The translations under genes were made by a program, and so were the position numbers. Shown in pieces: positions 1 through 11,709 of a stretch of 64,000 bases of DNA. Position 1 is the stretch's first letter; each line of letters starts with the position of its first letter. Below the pieces are notes generated by a model. The model was not told where the DNA came from. It saw nothing but the letters and a program-made list of their open reading frames with translations, and ran no database searches. Source of the DNA: Chinchilla lanigera (taxonomy: Eukaryota; Chordata; Mammalia; Rodentia; Chinchillidae); NCBI RefSeq assembly GCF_000276665.1, contig NW_004955501.1:4458833-4522832 (forward strand). Reading direction: 5' to 3'.

Positions 1-1565
1 TTCCCATCCCTTAGCATCTGGCAACCACCGTTCTTTTCCTTGTTTCTGTTAAGTTCAAATAGTTTTTAGGCTTTACATATAAAATGTTTACATGTTTTGC
101 AAATGACAGAACTTTTTCCTTTTTATGGATGAGTAATTGTCCACTGCATATATATGAAACCATATTTTTTATTCATTCACGAATCAATAAACACTTTGAT
201 TATTTCCATATCTTGACTACTATAAATAATGAAGCAGTGACCATAGAAGTGGAGATATCTCTTTGAGAGATCCTGATTTAATTTCATATATATCCAAAAG
301 TAGGATTGCTGGATGGTAGAGTAGTTCTTTTTTTAATTTTTTGAGGAAATTCTGTACAGTTTTCTAGAATGTTTGAGCCATTTTACATTCCCATCAACAA
401 TGCATAAGGGCTCCAATTTCCCTGAATCCATGTCAGTGCTTATTATCTTTTGTCTTTTGATAATAGCCATCCTCATAGGGGTGAAATCTGATCATGGCCT
501 TGATTTGTGTTTCTCTGGTAACAAGTGATGTTGAACACCTTTTAATGTACCTGCTGCTGGCCATATGCATGTCTTCTTTGGGAAAGTGTCTACTTAAGTC
601 ATTTGACTATTTTTACATAGGACGATTTCTTTTCTTGCTATTGAGTTGTATGAATTTCTTATATATTTTGGATATCAGCTTCTTATCAGACACATGATTT
701 GCAAATATTTTCTCCCATTTTTAGGGTGTCTTTCAACTCTGTTGACTATGTCCCTTGAGGCACAAAAACTGTAAAGTTTGATGCAGTTCCACTTGTTGAA
801 TTTTGCTTTTGTTGCCTGTATTTTTGTTGTAATATCCAAGAAATCTCTACCAAATCCAATGTCATAAAGCTTTCCCTGTAGTTTTTTCTTCTAGAAGTTT
901 TATAGTTTTGGGTCTTGTGATTAGAGTATTATATCCTTACAGGGGTCAGTAGTGGGGAATCAAACCTCAGGGGTGCTCTGCCACTGAGCTACATTTCCAG
1001 CCACTTTTTTAAAATTTTGAGACAGGGTCTGGCAAACTTGCCCAGGTGAGACTGAATTTGTGATTTTCCTACCTCAGCCTCCTTAAGTGCTGGGATGACA
1101 GGCATATCCCCACAACACCAGCTGTTCTAATCCATTTTGGGTTAATTTTTTATATGATGTGAGATGAAGATCCAACTTTACCCTTTTCTGTGAATATCTA
1201 GTTTTCCACAACACCATTTGTTGAAGAGTCTGTTTCTTATTTTGAGTGGTCTTAGCATACTTGTCAAAGACCACTTGATCACATGTGCCAGAATTCTTTT
1301 GGTGTCTCTATTCTGTTTATAAGCCTATTTGTCTGTCTTTATGGCTGTGCCACATCTTTTTTGTTTACTGTAGCTTTGTACTATCATTTGAAATCAGGAA
1401 GTATGCACTCTCCAAAAACTTATCTTTCAAACTTGTTTTGGCTATTCAGGGTCCGTTAAAATTCTGCATGAATTTTAGAATGAAGTTCTCTATATCTACA
1501 AGAAATGCCACAAAGATTTTGATAGTGATTGTGGTGAATCTGTAGATCATTTTGGCTAGTGTGAA
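1..1565 (-). mobile_element. L1 ORF2 3' portion, antisense, truncated
   Basis: Read on the minus strand this is the C-terminal part of L1 ORF2 running into 3' sequence. On the plus strand it shows familiar antisense-L1 phrases: the mound of short T-rich text around 370-720 (poor match to any coding frame, many stops) and the 'lower identity' stretch 1140-1565. It continues off the left edge of the window and ends abruptly near 1565, so the copy is 5'-truncated or cut by a rearrangement. A SINE (935-1124) splits it. Short open frames here are fragments of ORF2 or shadows. It is clearly an inactive fragment; the exact L1 subfamily cannot be told by eye. Confidence 0.88.
935..1124 (-). mobile_element. 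B4-type SINE (B1 + ID dimer), antisense, inside L1
   Basis: On the minus strand a B1-like left half (CATCCCAGCACTTAAGGAGG, then the GACCCTGTCTCAAAA end) is joined to an ID-like right half (TGTAGCTCAGTGGCAGAGCA, then GGTTTGATTCCCC). That order is the B4 composite SINE of rodents. It interrupts the antisense L1, whose sequence resumes at about 1130. It is rather diverged and no clear TSD was identified. Confidence 0.75.
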
Positions 1566-1574
1566 TACTTTAAG

Positions 1575-4165
1575 ATATGAGTTTCCTAGGGACTTCTGGG
1601 AAGATGGTAGAGCAGTAAGCAGCAACAAATCAGCTTCTCCAAGATTTGGAATCTAGACAATGGAAAATTACAACTGGGGGAAGAAAAGAAGGAGAGATTC
1701 AGGTCCCTGGGACCCAGGAAGGATCTGAAGGGAAAATTGGCACCTACAGAAAAATGGAAGAGCAAGACTATCATGCAGAAAAAGGAGGGGGCAATCTACA
1801 CTTCTTCCCCAGCTACTGACTCATGGTATGAGAAAGGAAGATTTAGTCCTTTCTAAAGGAAAGCAAGCAACTCCAGAGGACTTCAGGGAGAAACACATCA
1901 CTGGAATGGAGCAGTGGATGCTGTGTACTGCAAGATTTGGTGAGTAAGTCCAGTCCATATGACTGCTGTGTCCCCTGGAAAGATTGCTTGGTTGGATGCC
2001 ATATTAGGCAGAGGCCAACCGAACTTGGGACTCAGAACACTTTAGTGTTCCCAGTGTTAAACTCCCATGTTGACAGGATGAGGGACAACCATAGGAAATT
2101 TCCATGGTTAGAGAGCCATAGTCAGGCTGGCAAGAGACACCCAGAGTGTTATATGCTAAACAACTCAAGTTCAATCCCCATAACCAGAGCCCAGGTTCAG
2201 CATGAATGTCCATTGATTCTAAAGTCCCAGACCTGGGACCCCAGCCTAACCCTGCTGCTGATGTGCTGGGGTTATCCAGCATGGATCTGGGCTTGGACTG
2301 CCTTCCTTGTCCACCAACAAGAGCAGAGTCACACACTGAATTGGATACTGCCACAAAGCTATAGATTGCAGAAGATAAGGACAGGCTCGAAATCACAGAG
2401 AAATTCTTCTTTCTTTCTTCTTTTTTTCTTCTTTTTTTCCTTCTTTTTCCTTTGCTTTTTAAAAAAATTTTGTTTTGTTGGGATTTTTTTGTGATTGCTT
2501 TTGTTTTTTGTCAGTGTGAACATTGTTTTAAGTTTTTTTGTTTTGCTTTGCTTTTGCTTTTGTTTTTCCTTCTTTCCTTCCTTCCTGTCTTCTTCATAAG
2601 TTCCCTGAGGTTTGAGTAATCTTTCTTGTCCATCAGCCTTGCTCTTAATGTCTTTTTGTTCTTTCATTTCTCCTTCTTAAATTTTCTCCCTTTAGCATGA
2701 AATCACTCTGTTGTATGGATATTTACTATATATAATTTTCTGATTTGTCTTAGACCTTGTTATATAACTATGAATCTTGTACCCATGGTTAAAAGTGGCA
2801 AATTATTAGTTATCACAGTTTGTCATTTTCCATTCTGTATTTGATGCTATTGTTATTACTGCTTATACTACTTTAGTCAAGGTGACATACTTGTAATGAA
2901 TTTCATCAGATCTAGAAGACAAGGTTGTAGTTAACAATCATCAAATAAAAGACTTAAAAATAGTAAGGGACCACAAAAAATCAATTCAGCAGCAGCTAGA
3001 TGATGCAAAGAAGATTAATATAAGATTAATTGGACTCAATGAAAAATCAGAAGATAGCACAAAAGGCATAAATAATCTGTTCACAGAAGTAATAACAGAG
3101 AATTTTCCAAGCGTGAAAATAGAATTTCACAGACAGATAAGTGAGATATATAGAACTCTAAATAACCACAATCAGAAAAAACTATACCAAGGCTTGTAAT
3201 AGCCAAGATTTCAGAAATTCAACACAGGAACAGAATATCAAAAGCTGTTAGAAAAAGAAACAGATCACCTGTAAAGGAAACCCCATCAGAATCACAGCAG
3301 ACTTCTCAACATAAACCCTCAAGTGAAGGAGAGCTTGGGGTGAAGTATTTCAATCTATAAAAGAAATTAACCTCCAACCCAGATTGATGTACCCCACAAA
3401 ACTATCCTTCAAAATTGATGGAAAAAAAATTGATGGGAAAATAAGATACTTCCCTGAAAAGAACACCTGAGGAAATTCATGACCACTGAACCAGCACTCC
3501 AAAATGTTCTGAAGGATATGCTAGAAAAAGACAAGGACAACAATTCCAAAAATGCCAATGGAGTGAATCCACCATGCAAGGCAAGCAATTAAATAGAAGG
3601 GAAAGAAAAGGAACCAACAACAGGAAAATAATATGACAAAGATAATTCAATATCTGCCAGTTACAATATATATCTGCCATTTATGTGGGTGGTCTCAATT
3701 CAACAATCTGGCAGAATGGATCAACAAAAAAGATGCAAAAATATGCTGCATACAAGAAACACATTTAACTCAGAAATAAAGTAATAAGCTGAAGGTCAAA
3801 GGATGGAAAACAATACTCCCTACAAGAGGAACCTGGAAAAAAGCAGGGGTAGCTATTCTGTTTGTAGACAAAGTGGATTTCAAGCCAAGACTGATAAGAG
3901 AAACAAAGAAGATCACTACATCCTTATGAAGGGAACAGTCCAAGAGGAAGAGATAACCATCATAAATACATATGCACCAAACACCAGCACAGTCAACTAT
4001 GAAAAACAGCCACTAATGGATATGAAAAATCAGATAAGCATTAGTACAATTATAATGGGGACCTCAGTACCTCAGTCACAAATAAATCAACTAGATAAAA
4101 TAAAATCAACAAAGAAATATCAGAGCTAAACCAAACATTAACAAATAGATTTCATAGATATTTAT
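1575..4165 (+). mobile_element. L1, sense: 5'UTR, ORF1 remnant and start of ORF2
   Basis: The copy starts at an L1-like 5' end (ACTTCTGGGAAGATGG at about 1590). A long 5'UTR includes a T-rich tract (2400-2600). ORF1 sequence covers about 2900-3480 and reads in pieces as RLIGLNEKSEDS and ITENFPSVK, typical of the ORF1p RNA-binding core. From about 3685 the endonuclease start of ORF2 follows, with recognisable pieces such as ETHLT near 3757 and INTYAPNTST near 3960-3990. Frames are broken by stops and indels, and the element stops at about 4165, before the reverse transcriptase. It lies head-on against the antisense L1 at 1-1565. It is dead. Confidence 0.85.
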
Positions 4166-4503
4166 AGAGTGTTCCACCCAACAACAACAGAAAACACAAA
4201 GCAAGGCAGAGACCCTGAAGTCCTGAAGTTGGTGAGCAGTAACTGGTGCTGGAGGCCTGGGCATCTGTCCTCATATTCTGGCCAATGTGCCTTCTGCACA
4301 CTGCAGTCTGGGTTTCTCCATCATTGGGTACATATGCAAAGATTCTCAGTGTGCTCTTCCTTCAATCAGCAGCTCCATTTCCTCTTTCTGTGCCCCCTCT
4401 CCTGGTGTTCTTCCCTAGTTCTTGTGCTAATCCTATGTCTAGACAATTGGTTTGTTAACTAATAAAGTCTTTTGGATTATTGAAGCCAGATAAGTCACTG
4501 TTT
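4166..4503 (+). other. unclassified segment with a polyadenylation-like signal
   Basis: This is non-L1 sequence between the broken L1 and an antisense ID. It has a pyrimidine-rich central part and AATAAAG at about 4460, followed by a GT-containing run. That layout could be a fragment of an LTR (R/U5 part) or a short 3' end of a retroposed transcript. No family was recognised and no meaningful coding frame is visible (short frames of 70-97 codons only). Confidence 0.3.
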
Positions 4504-4594
4504 TTTATTTGTTTGCTATGCTGGGGATTAAACTCAGGGCCTCATCATGTTACCCAAGTTCACAAGTACTGAGGTATATTCCCATCCCCAGGGT
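4504..4594 (-). mobile_element. ID-like SINE, antisense
   Basis: On the minus strand it reads CTGGGGATGGGAATATACCT, then a degenerate middle, then GAGTTTAATCCCCAGCATAG and an A-rich tail. This is the tRNA-Ala-derived ID body with eroded A and B boxes. It is an older copy than the CAGTACTGG-ended IDs elsewhere in the window. Confidence 0.65.
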
Positions 4595-4808
4595 TTTTTG
4601 TTTGTTTTGTTTTGTGTTGTCACTTGTAACTAAAAGAGTCTCTAGAAACTGTTTGACATGTACCTGACACTCCCTAATGCAAATTTTTTTTAGGAAATAT
4701 GGTTCTAGAAGGCTTAGGCCTTAAAGTTCTAGTCAATCTAACATGCTTGCTGAGAGTAAGACCAGCTAACTCCCAGCCCCACTATGTGGTGTGATTGAAC
4801 AATACTTT

Positions 4809-6014
4809 TAATGCTTAACTTTTATTTTTTATTTATTTATTTTTTTACAGACAAAGTGGTAGGAAATTATCAATGGTTATTGTTTTACATATTGTTATCT
4901 ATAAGATAGTTTCTCAGGAAAACAAATAGACAAATGATAGTGAGTTACAGACAAAAGAGGTAGGAGATTATCAATAGTTGTTGTACTATACANNNNNNNN
5001 NNNNNNNNNNNNNNNNNNNNNNNNNNNNNNNNNNNNNNNNNNNNNNNNNNNNNNNNNNNNNNNNNNNNNNNNNNNNNNNNNNNNNNNNNNNNNNNNNNNN
5101 NNNNNNNNNNNNNNNNNNNNNNNNNNNNNNNNNNNNNNNNNNNNNNNNNNNNNNNNNNNNNNNNNNNNNNNNNNNNNNNNNNNNNNNNNNNNNNNNNNNN
5201 NNNNNNNNNNNNNNNNNNNNNNNNNNNNNNNNNNNNNNNNNNNNNNNNNNNNNNNNNNNNNNNNNNNNNNNNNNNNNNNNNNNNNNNNNNNNNNNNNNNN
5301 NNNNNNNNNNNNNNNNNNNNNNNNNNNNNNNNNNNNNNNNNNNNNNNNNNNNNNNNNNNNNNNNNNNNNNNNNNNNNNNNNNNNNNNNNNNNNNNNNNNN
5401 NNNNNNNNNNNNNNNNNNNNNNNNNNNNNNNNNNNNNNNNNNNNNNNNNNNNNNNNNNNNNNNNNNNNNNNNNNNNNNNNNNNNNNNNNNNNNNNNNNNN
5501 NNNNNNNNNNNNNNNNNNNNNNNNNNNNNNNNNNNNNNNNNNNNNNNNNNNNNNNNNNNNNNNNNNNNNNNNNNNNNNNNNNNNNNNNNNNNNNNNNNNN
5601 NNNNNNNNNNNNNNNNNNNNNNNNNNNNNNNNNNNNNNNNNNNNNNNNNNNNNNNNNNNNNNNNNNNNNNNNNNNNNNNNNNNNNNNNNNNNNNNNNNNN
5701 NNNNNNNNNNNNNNNNNNNNNNNNNNNNNNNNNNNNNNNNNNNNNNNNNNNNNNNNNNNNNNNNNNNNNNNNNNNNNNNNNNNNNNNNNNNNNNNNNNNN
5801 NNNNNNNNNNNNNNNNNNNNNNNNNNNNNNNNNNNNNNNNNNNNNNNNNNNNNNNNNNNNNNNNNNNNNNNNNNNNNNNNNNNNNNNNNNNNNNNNNNNN
5901 NNNNNNNNNNNNNNNNNNNNNNNNNNNNNNNNNNGGAAGTGAGCCGCTGGTCCGAAGACTGGCGCTCCCCGCCCGAGGCTCCCTGTGTGCTGGGGGCCTA
6001 ATGCTTAACTTTTA
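4809..6014 (-). mobile_element. Composite retroposon, antisense, with perfect 16-bp TSD; interior is an assembly gap
   Basis: The 16-mer TAATGCTTAACTTTTA occurs at 4809-4824 and again at 5999-6014, a clean target-site duplication. Just inside the left copy is the antisense poly(A) tail (T-rich with TTTATTTATTTATTT). Two AT-rich tandem units follow (about 4845-4992). Just inside the right copy is the GC-rich 5' end, which on the minus strand begins GGCCCCCAGCACACAGGGAG. The middle 942 bases (4993-5934) are N, so content and true length are unknown. Both ends match those of the sense copy at 18044-19787. The TSD and tail indicate L1-style target-primed insertion into the left edge of the mariner relic. 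Confidence 0.8.
4993..5934. other. assembly gap (942 N)
   Basis: This is an unbroken run of N. It lies wholly inside the TSD-flanked antisense retroposon, so the missing bases belong to that element. The gap probably arose because the element is repetitive or GC-rich. An open frame drawn across it has no meaning. Confidence 0.99.
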
Positions 6015-6545
6015 AAAAGTTTATTATGGTAAAAGACACATTGCCATTAATCCCCTCAAAATATTCCCTCTTACTTTGAAGACACTTATCCCATCATTCT
6101 TGGCACCTTCTGAAGCAGTTCTGGAAGTCCTCTTCTGTGGTGAGTGTCTTTTTTTGTGCTCTCAGGGCTACCTTGATGTCCTGAATTGATTTAAAGCATT
6201 TACCTTTCATAGTCATTTTGTCTAACCTTAAGTAGCATGGCAGCAGACTCATAGAATAAGGTGGATGAGGATACAGCATAATGATTTTACAAGCCTGCCT
6301 TTCCATTGGATGTCACTTGGCAGCAACATTCACTGCATTTTTTTTTTTTAATCACACCTTGAAGACACTCACAAAAGAGCACTTCCAGAACTCCTTCAGA
6401 AAGTGGCAAGAACAATGGGATAAGTGTGTTCAAAGCAAGAGGGAGTATTTGAGGGATTTAATGGCAATGTGTCTTTTGCTGTAATACCCAAATATTTTAA
6501 ATAGTCACTCAAATTTTTTTTATCAGACCTTATGTGGAAGAAGTA
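6015..6545. mobile_element. mariner-type DNA transposon relic, palindromic (two 3' ends head to head)
   Basis: The left arm, read on the minus strand (6015-6310), encodes the C-terminal part of a mariner-like transposase. Visible pieces are HPPYS, KGKCFKSIQDIKVAL and TEEDFQNCFRRCQE. The right arm on the plus strand (about 6345-6500) encodes the same end again, seen as TKEHFQNSFRKWQEQWDKCV. The outer flanks of both arms carry the same ATTAATGGCAATGTGTC-like tail in opposite orientation. The arms match at roughly 80% by eye. The N-terminal half and the DD(34)D acidic residues are absent. Neither arm can make a transposase. Confidence 0.8.
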
Positions 6546-6743
6546 AACAAAAAGTATGATCAGAATCACCATGAGGCACCAGTACTCAGGTTTACACAGG
6601 GCATGGAAGAAACACTGAACCCAGAGCTGACTTTGAAGCTAGGTGGTGAATAGTCTGTTTTAACCAACTAATTTTAAGTGTGAGCCTCCGGGAGGGGAGG
6701 CAGAGGTGGAAAAATTGGGACAAAAATTATTCTCCAAACAGAA

Positions 6744-6838
6744 TTTTTTTGTGTGTGGTGCTAGGGATTGATCCTAACAGGGCTTGCACATGCTAAGTAA
6801 GTACTCTCTCTGCCAATGAGCTACATCCTTAGACACCA
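6744..6838 (-). mobile_element. ID-like SINE, antisense, diverged
   Basis: The minus strand reads GGATGTAGCTCATTGGCAGA and later GGATCAATCCCTAGCACCAC, then an A-rich tail (the T/GT run at 6743-6757). It is an old ID with mutated promoter boxes. Confidence 0.65.
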
Positions 6839-6839
6839 G

Positions 6840-7675
6840 TAAGAGAAGGAAATCTGGACTGGAAGAGGCTCTGAGGTGGATATCGGAAGGGAGCTACATC
6901 CATGAGCATCAGCCCCAAGCCCTCCAGAGGACTTCTGTCTAGGTGAGGACCTCTGGCTCCTGCCCTTGGCTGTTGTCCACCTGGTAGCATCTGGCTGGGC
7001 AAAAGGAAGGCCCAGTGCAGTCCCGACTTTGCAGGAAGGCTCTGCTGGGCTCCCAGGTGCCCTTGTTGCCACTCCCTAGACATTACTCAAAATGTGCTTA
7101 GCAGTCAGGCAGTATGGGCACAACTGGAGTTCCTTTTTGATCAGAGTATGAGTTTTAACAAGAATCTCGGCTGATTTTTCAGCACGTTGGAACTGATGTA
7201 CTGTTGAGAGGAACTTTGGGGGTTTTACTGTGTAAACTGCCCCGGTTTTCTGTTTGTGAGTATTTCCCCACAGGCTGAGTTGGAGCCGGCTAGCCTTACC
7301 TGTGTGCAGGAGGGTAGAGTGGCCCTTTGGAGGGAGGGCTACAGCTTAGATCTAAAACCCCACGTATTTGGAAGGTGATTGGACTACGGAGCACTGTGGC
7401 TGGCTTGTGCTGAGAGGTGGGTGTAGGGGACCACAAGGATGGCTCTCCTTGAAAGACCACTTGCTTCCATTTTGGCTAAACCTGGACCTAATTCTGTGCA
7501 TTGATATGTACAGAGCTGGCTGAAATAATACTCCACCCCCTCACCTGGCTTTAAGCAATGCAAATGGGTCCAGCTGAGGTGCTGGTGTGCAGCCTTTGGA
7601 GCAATGTAACAGGTCAGTGATGCCCCGCTTGTAGTTCCCCCTGCTAAGTGTGAGCTAGGCCGAGTGACACTGCGC
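6840..7675. other. no gene or repeat recognised
   Basis: Mixed-composition sequence with only short open frames on both strands (up to 108 codons at 7384-7710 minus) and no family signature. The right part may be the beginning of the LTR-like block that follows. Confidence 0.4.
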
Positions 7676-8125
7676 TGTTGGCCGGGACTAAGCCTGGAGA
7701 AAGAGTCCACAACACCCCAGGGCGTGAAGGCCAGATATCAAAACTGAGGCAACCGACAAAAACACAAGGTACTTCCTCGAACTGTGTTGTGCAGATTCAT
7801 CTCCAAACTATGTTATGCAGATTAGAGGCTACCTGTTGCTGGACTCTGGTACTCTTTCTGCATACCTCTCTCTGCATATTGCAGGGGCGATTTCAGGCCC
7901 CCTACCCAACACACATCACAGCACTCACATACTTTCCACCATTCTCACAGTCACTCACCTCGGAGCCACTCCCTTCTTCACAAAGTAATAAAGCCCGGGT
8001 TCAGCCCTGGGTCATGACCTTTGTCCTCGTTAGCCATTGTTCTGTCTGGACTTAGACCCCTGGGCTCCCACAACTACAGATGTGTCTTTGTGTCTTTATT
8101 CTCCTGTGGGTTTCACTGGAAGTGG
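7676..8125 (+). mobile_element. possible solo LTR (ERV), sense
   Basis: The stretch has LTR-like organisation. It could start at TGTTGGCCGGGACTAAG (7676), has a pyrimidine-rich middle, AATAAA at 7986, and a downstream GT/T-rich U5-like part (TGTGTCTTTGTGTCTTTATT near 8079-8098). I found no matching TSD and no internal viral genes beside it. It could also be an unrelated 3' end with a polyadenylation signal. Confidence 0.33.
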
Positions 8126-8229
8126 TAGGTTGGAATTTACTTACTAGAATTCCAATAACTTTTCCCTGGGATCATGAATATAAACTCCTCTGGACTGCAA
8201 CAAGGCCCAGAACAGGCTTGCTGTAGGAG

Positions 8230-8448
8230 GAGTCTGATCTGAGTCAGTAGGGGCATGGCCTGGAAGGTTTCCTTGAGCCTCTCTCTCTGCTCCTTTCCAC
8301 CACCAGACCCTTCTATCATGCTGCTTCCTCTTGGAGCCAGGCAACCATACAAGGGTGAAACTTCTAAAACCAAAGCCATAATCAACCTCTCCTCTAAGTT
8401 GCAGGTGTCAGGTATTTTGTCCCCATGAGGAGGAAAGTGACTAAGACA
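8230..8448 (+). mobile_element. MaLR/MLT1-like LTR 3' part, sense
   Basis: The right end GGTATTTTGTCCC...GTGACTAAGACA is the standard 3' end of MaLR LTRs. The upstream CTCTCTCTGCT pyrimidine tract and AAACTTCTAAAACCAAAGCC fit the same family. The 5' part is missing or too diverged to see. Confidence 0.6.
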
Positions 8449-9782
8449 GGGAGCCACTGACACCAGCATCAGGGTGAGACTGGGAATGAGAGAGGTGGGG
8501 GACCAGAGGGGAGCCACGGTCCCAGGCACTTGAGCCATGGGCCAGGCTCCCAGCACTCACCCACTGCCCAAGGAGAGAGCCACCCAGGTCTCAGGCTGAA
8601 GTCAGTCCCACCAGGCCCCAGGGGGCTTTTTCAAAGATGGCCCTGTGCCACAGGGAGCTTATATTTTACCTCTCACCCATGTCCAAGACCTCAGTCAGGG
8701 CTTGGGTGCTGCGTAAAGGAGAGAAGACAGAGGCTAGTCCAGTTCATGGAAACTATGAGATTTGACCGACGTCCTTATGCCCACCACATCACAGGAGAAA
8801 AGCTGTGGGACTCTTTCTTCCCCACAGGGAGACCTAAAACATAAAGACCCATCTACACTACAAAAGCTTTCTCCCACTGCAACATGTCAAGGGCAGCCTG
8901 GCCTACACATAGCCACCCACATTCCACCGTGTCATAGAGATTCTGTTTGGTCAGTGGGCAGGTGCATACAAGCTGATGCTTTAAGTGCTGGCAGGCAATT
9001 GCGAGGTACAATTTTTCACTCTGGCAGTGGCCCTGGACTGGAGTTTGTTCTCAAGTGCTTCTTGGGAGCTCTTTCTTACAATCTTTTGGTTAAAGTTTTC
9101 TATAGATCTAATCATGGCACCAAATGACTTCTTTGGGGCTTTTTTCAGCATCCATGGATTTAAGACATTTTCTCTGATGAGATATTGGCCATGTCTTTCA
9201 GATTAGAAAACCAAGGGGAAGGAATCTATCTCTGTAGGGTTTATTATGGAATGGTCAAGCATACACATAGTCTAGAAAATGTGTGGGCTTGTATGTGGAA
9301 GTTTGGGTTAAAGGGGCAGGAAAAGCAAAGCCAAGATGGAAACGTACCCACTGGATGACAAGCTTTCACTTAGGAACCTGGCAGCCTCCTATGGTGCCAC
9401 CCAGGTATGCTCCTTGAGCTGCGGGGGTCCTCTATTCTCTGTTGAGACAAATGTCATATAGCTCTGTTCGTGGACCACATGGTAAAGTTGATAAGCAAGA
9501 CTGACAGGTAGCAGGTACTTTATTCTAGTTTTACTGTTCATCCCATAAGCCTACCTTGGGAAGGGCTACAACCCCAGAAATGAAGTGAGTTTGCAGCCTA
9601 ACTCAGGAGAGGGCGAAGAGGAAGAACCCTGCTTGTCCACAGAAAAGTGCTGCTCATTACCCAGGATGAGGGTGAAGTGCTCTTGAACAGAGGGCTGGGA
9701 AGGTTCCCATGCTGTTTAGTTAATCACGTGATGCTGAGTTAGCTGCAGAGCCCATGCGGGTAGAGCCTGTGCTGATTGTATT
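8449..9782. other. apparently single-copy sequence, no gene recognised
   Basis: Several overlapping open frames of 100-140 codons occur around 8137-9127 on both strands. They show low-complexity Pro/Ser/Gly composition, no domain and no conserved motif. I see no splice-bounded exon I would defend. Confidence 0.4.
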
Positions 9783-9850
9783 GAGCCCTCTGTGTCCAGC
9801 ATGGAGTGTGGCACACAGTAGGTGCCCAATACACTGTACAATGACTTTGT
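9783..9850 (+). repeat. L2/MIR-type 3' end fragment
   Basis: The phrase GGCACACAGTAGGTGCCCAA is the conserved 3' tail shared by L2 and MIR. The rest is eroded. Confidence 0.5.
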
Positions 9851-10169
9851 AACTAGGAAACCTCTGGCGAGGAGAGACCTTACGCTGTAGAACAGAAAGA
9901 GAAGGTATTAGTGGGAGTAGTGCTGCATCCTGCCCCATGTGCTTGGGCAGGGACCCATGAGACTCTTCTTAATTATAGCTGAAGCTCCTGCTCCAGAAAG
10001 GACCCCACATCATGTGGCCTCAGGAGGCCGCCCTCCCCCATCACTTTGTCCCCTTCTGCAGTGCAAGTATGTTCTGCTCACTCTAGACTTTCACAGGCTG
10101 GAGACAAGCAAGTTCTGTCAGATACAGAGTGAAGGCCCGGAGTGGATCTTTGTTCATTAATTGGTTTGC

Positions 10170-10330
10170 TCAGTTTTGCACTCAACACATTTATTTGCAA
10201 GGCACCTGCTGCCCTTTGCTAGGTGCCACAAGTGGAGAGACAGGCAAGACCTGTCTCTGCCTGTGAGGGTCTCTGAGTCTGTACAGCAAGGTGATACTGA
10301 AGCTGTGCAGAAACACAGACACTGCAAGGC
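10170..10330 (-). repeat. L2 3' end, antisense
   Basis: The series CAACACATTTATTTGCAAGG, CACCTGCTGCCC, GCTAGGTGCC, then GAGACAGGCAAGACCTGTCT parallels the antisense L2 3' end (ACAAATATTTATTGAGCACC and onward). It is an old fragment. Confidence 0.55.
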
Positions 10331-10762
10331 AGGCTCAGCCTCCCAAAGTTTGTGCTGGGGGAGGGCTCAGCTGTTGTTGGCTTATATTAGAGTACGTGGG
10401 AAAGAAGGAAGCCCGAATCAAGACAACCAGTTCTCAGAGCAGCTGGATGTGAGGGCTGACATCCAGGAAGGTCCTACTCAGGGCTCTAGTTGGGCCCGCT
10501 GGCATGGGGAAGACAGGCTGTGGACTACTTCACGGAGAGAGGAAGCCAGCTGAGTCTCAGATCAGAGCAGGCCCTAGGGGTCAGGGTCAGAGGATCTTCC
10601 TCTGGCGCTCAGAGTCTTGAGAACTTCCCTCCTCTCAGGTTCACTCTGTGAATCTGCTCCATCCTCCGAGAGCCTCCACTCCACAGCCCTAGACTTGCAC
10701 ATGGCTCTGTAACAGACATTCCTCCCCTGCTGCTGCAATTTTTAGCTTTGTGTTTCTGGGTA

Positions 10763-10869
10763 GAGAAGACAGAGAGAGAAAGACATAGAGAGACAGAGAG
10801 ACAGAGAGAGAGAAGAGAGAGAGAGAGACAGAGAGACAGAGAGACAGAGAGACAGAGATACAGAGAGAA
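10763..10869. repeat. (GA)n/(GACA)n purine microsatellite
   Basis: About 107 bp of interrupted GAGA, GACAGA and AGAGACAG repeats. Confidence 0.95.
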
Positions 10870-11709
10870 TATACCAGTTTAGCTCATCCCTGTCTGGTGA
10901 GGGCCCTTCCTACCACATCATGTACATGTATCATCCATCAGTTGATCCTTCCTGGACCTTGCTGTGTGGGCAAAGTAGTGCATGAATGATGCATGTTCGG
11001 GGAAGAATCAGCCCATGTCAAAATAGAAGTGAAATAAAACAGAGACATTTCAAAAATTGGGAACCTTGAAGGCATGAAACAGTCAATATTTTGAAGTTTC
11101 AAGCAGCAAAAATAGGATTTTTTTGAGACCTTTGAGCAACCAAGTTTCCATAATACCAGTTGAATAAAGACTCTGGGCAAAAATGTCAACTTCACCTTTT
11201 TGCTCAGGCTGGAAAGGCTCAAGGTAGCTGTCTTTACACTGAGAGAGAAGCAAGGGGTAGGGGTAAGAAAGCAAACTTTGGAATCTGAGAACTATGACTG
11301 GAAAGAATTTTAGCTATGATTGATACCAGGGACTAAAAGCAAATAGATGAGGAACCTAGTAAGTGTTTGAAGGAATTAAATTTTGTGAACTACCACAAGC
11401 CTGTACAGAGATAGCTTTGTATGTTCAAGAAAACAGTCATCCAACTGACAGTGGTGATAAAGTGGGAAGTGAGCCTGGGCCATGTGCTCCGCCAAGCACA
11501 GAACGTTTTCTGGAATCTTCTCTCATCCGTCAGCTGCCAAGGTGTTTACAGGGAGTTCCAAGAAAACAGGCAATTCACAAGGGACTGAATATGTTGACTA
11601 TCCAAAGTCTTGGACTCATAAAATCCCCACTTGGATGATTAACAAAAATTTGAAACTTACAATATCAGAGATGAATATTTCAGACTTCCTGTTCTGAATG
11701 AGAGGGGAT
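10870..11709. other. no gene or clear repeat recognised
   Basis: AT-moderate sequence with short open frames on both strands (60-94 codons) and no domain. Confidence 0.4.

Noticed and set aside
1937..2494. 185-codon plus frame, the longest gap-free one in the window
   Set aside because: It lies in the 5'UTR of a sense L1 and ends in a T-rich tract translated as Phe/Leu. No domain.
4978..6015. 345-codon open frame
   Set aside because: It exists only because the 942-base N gap has no stops. The real bases on each side belong to a retroposon end.
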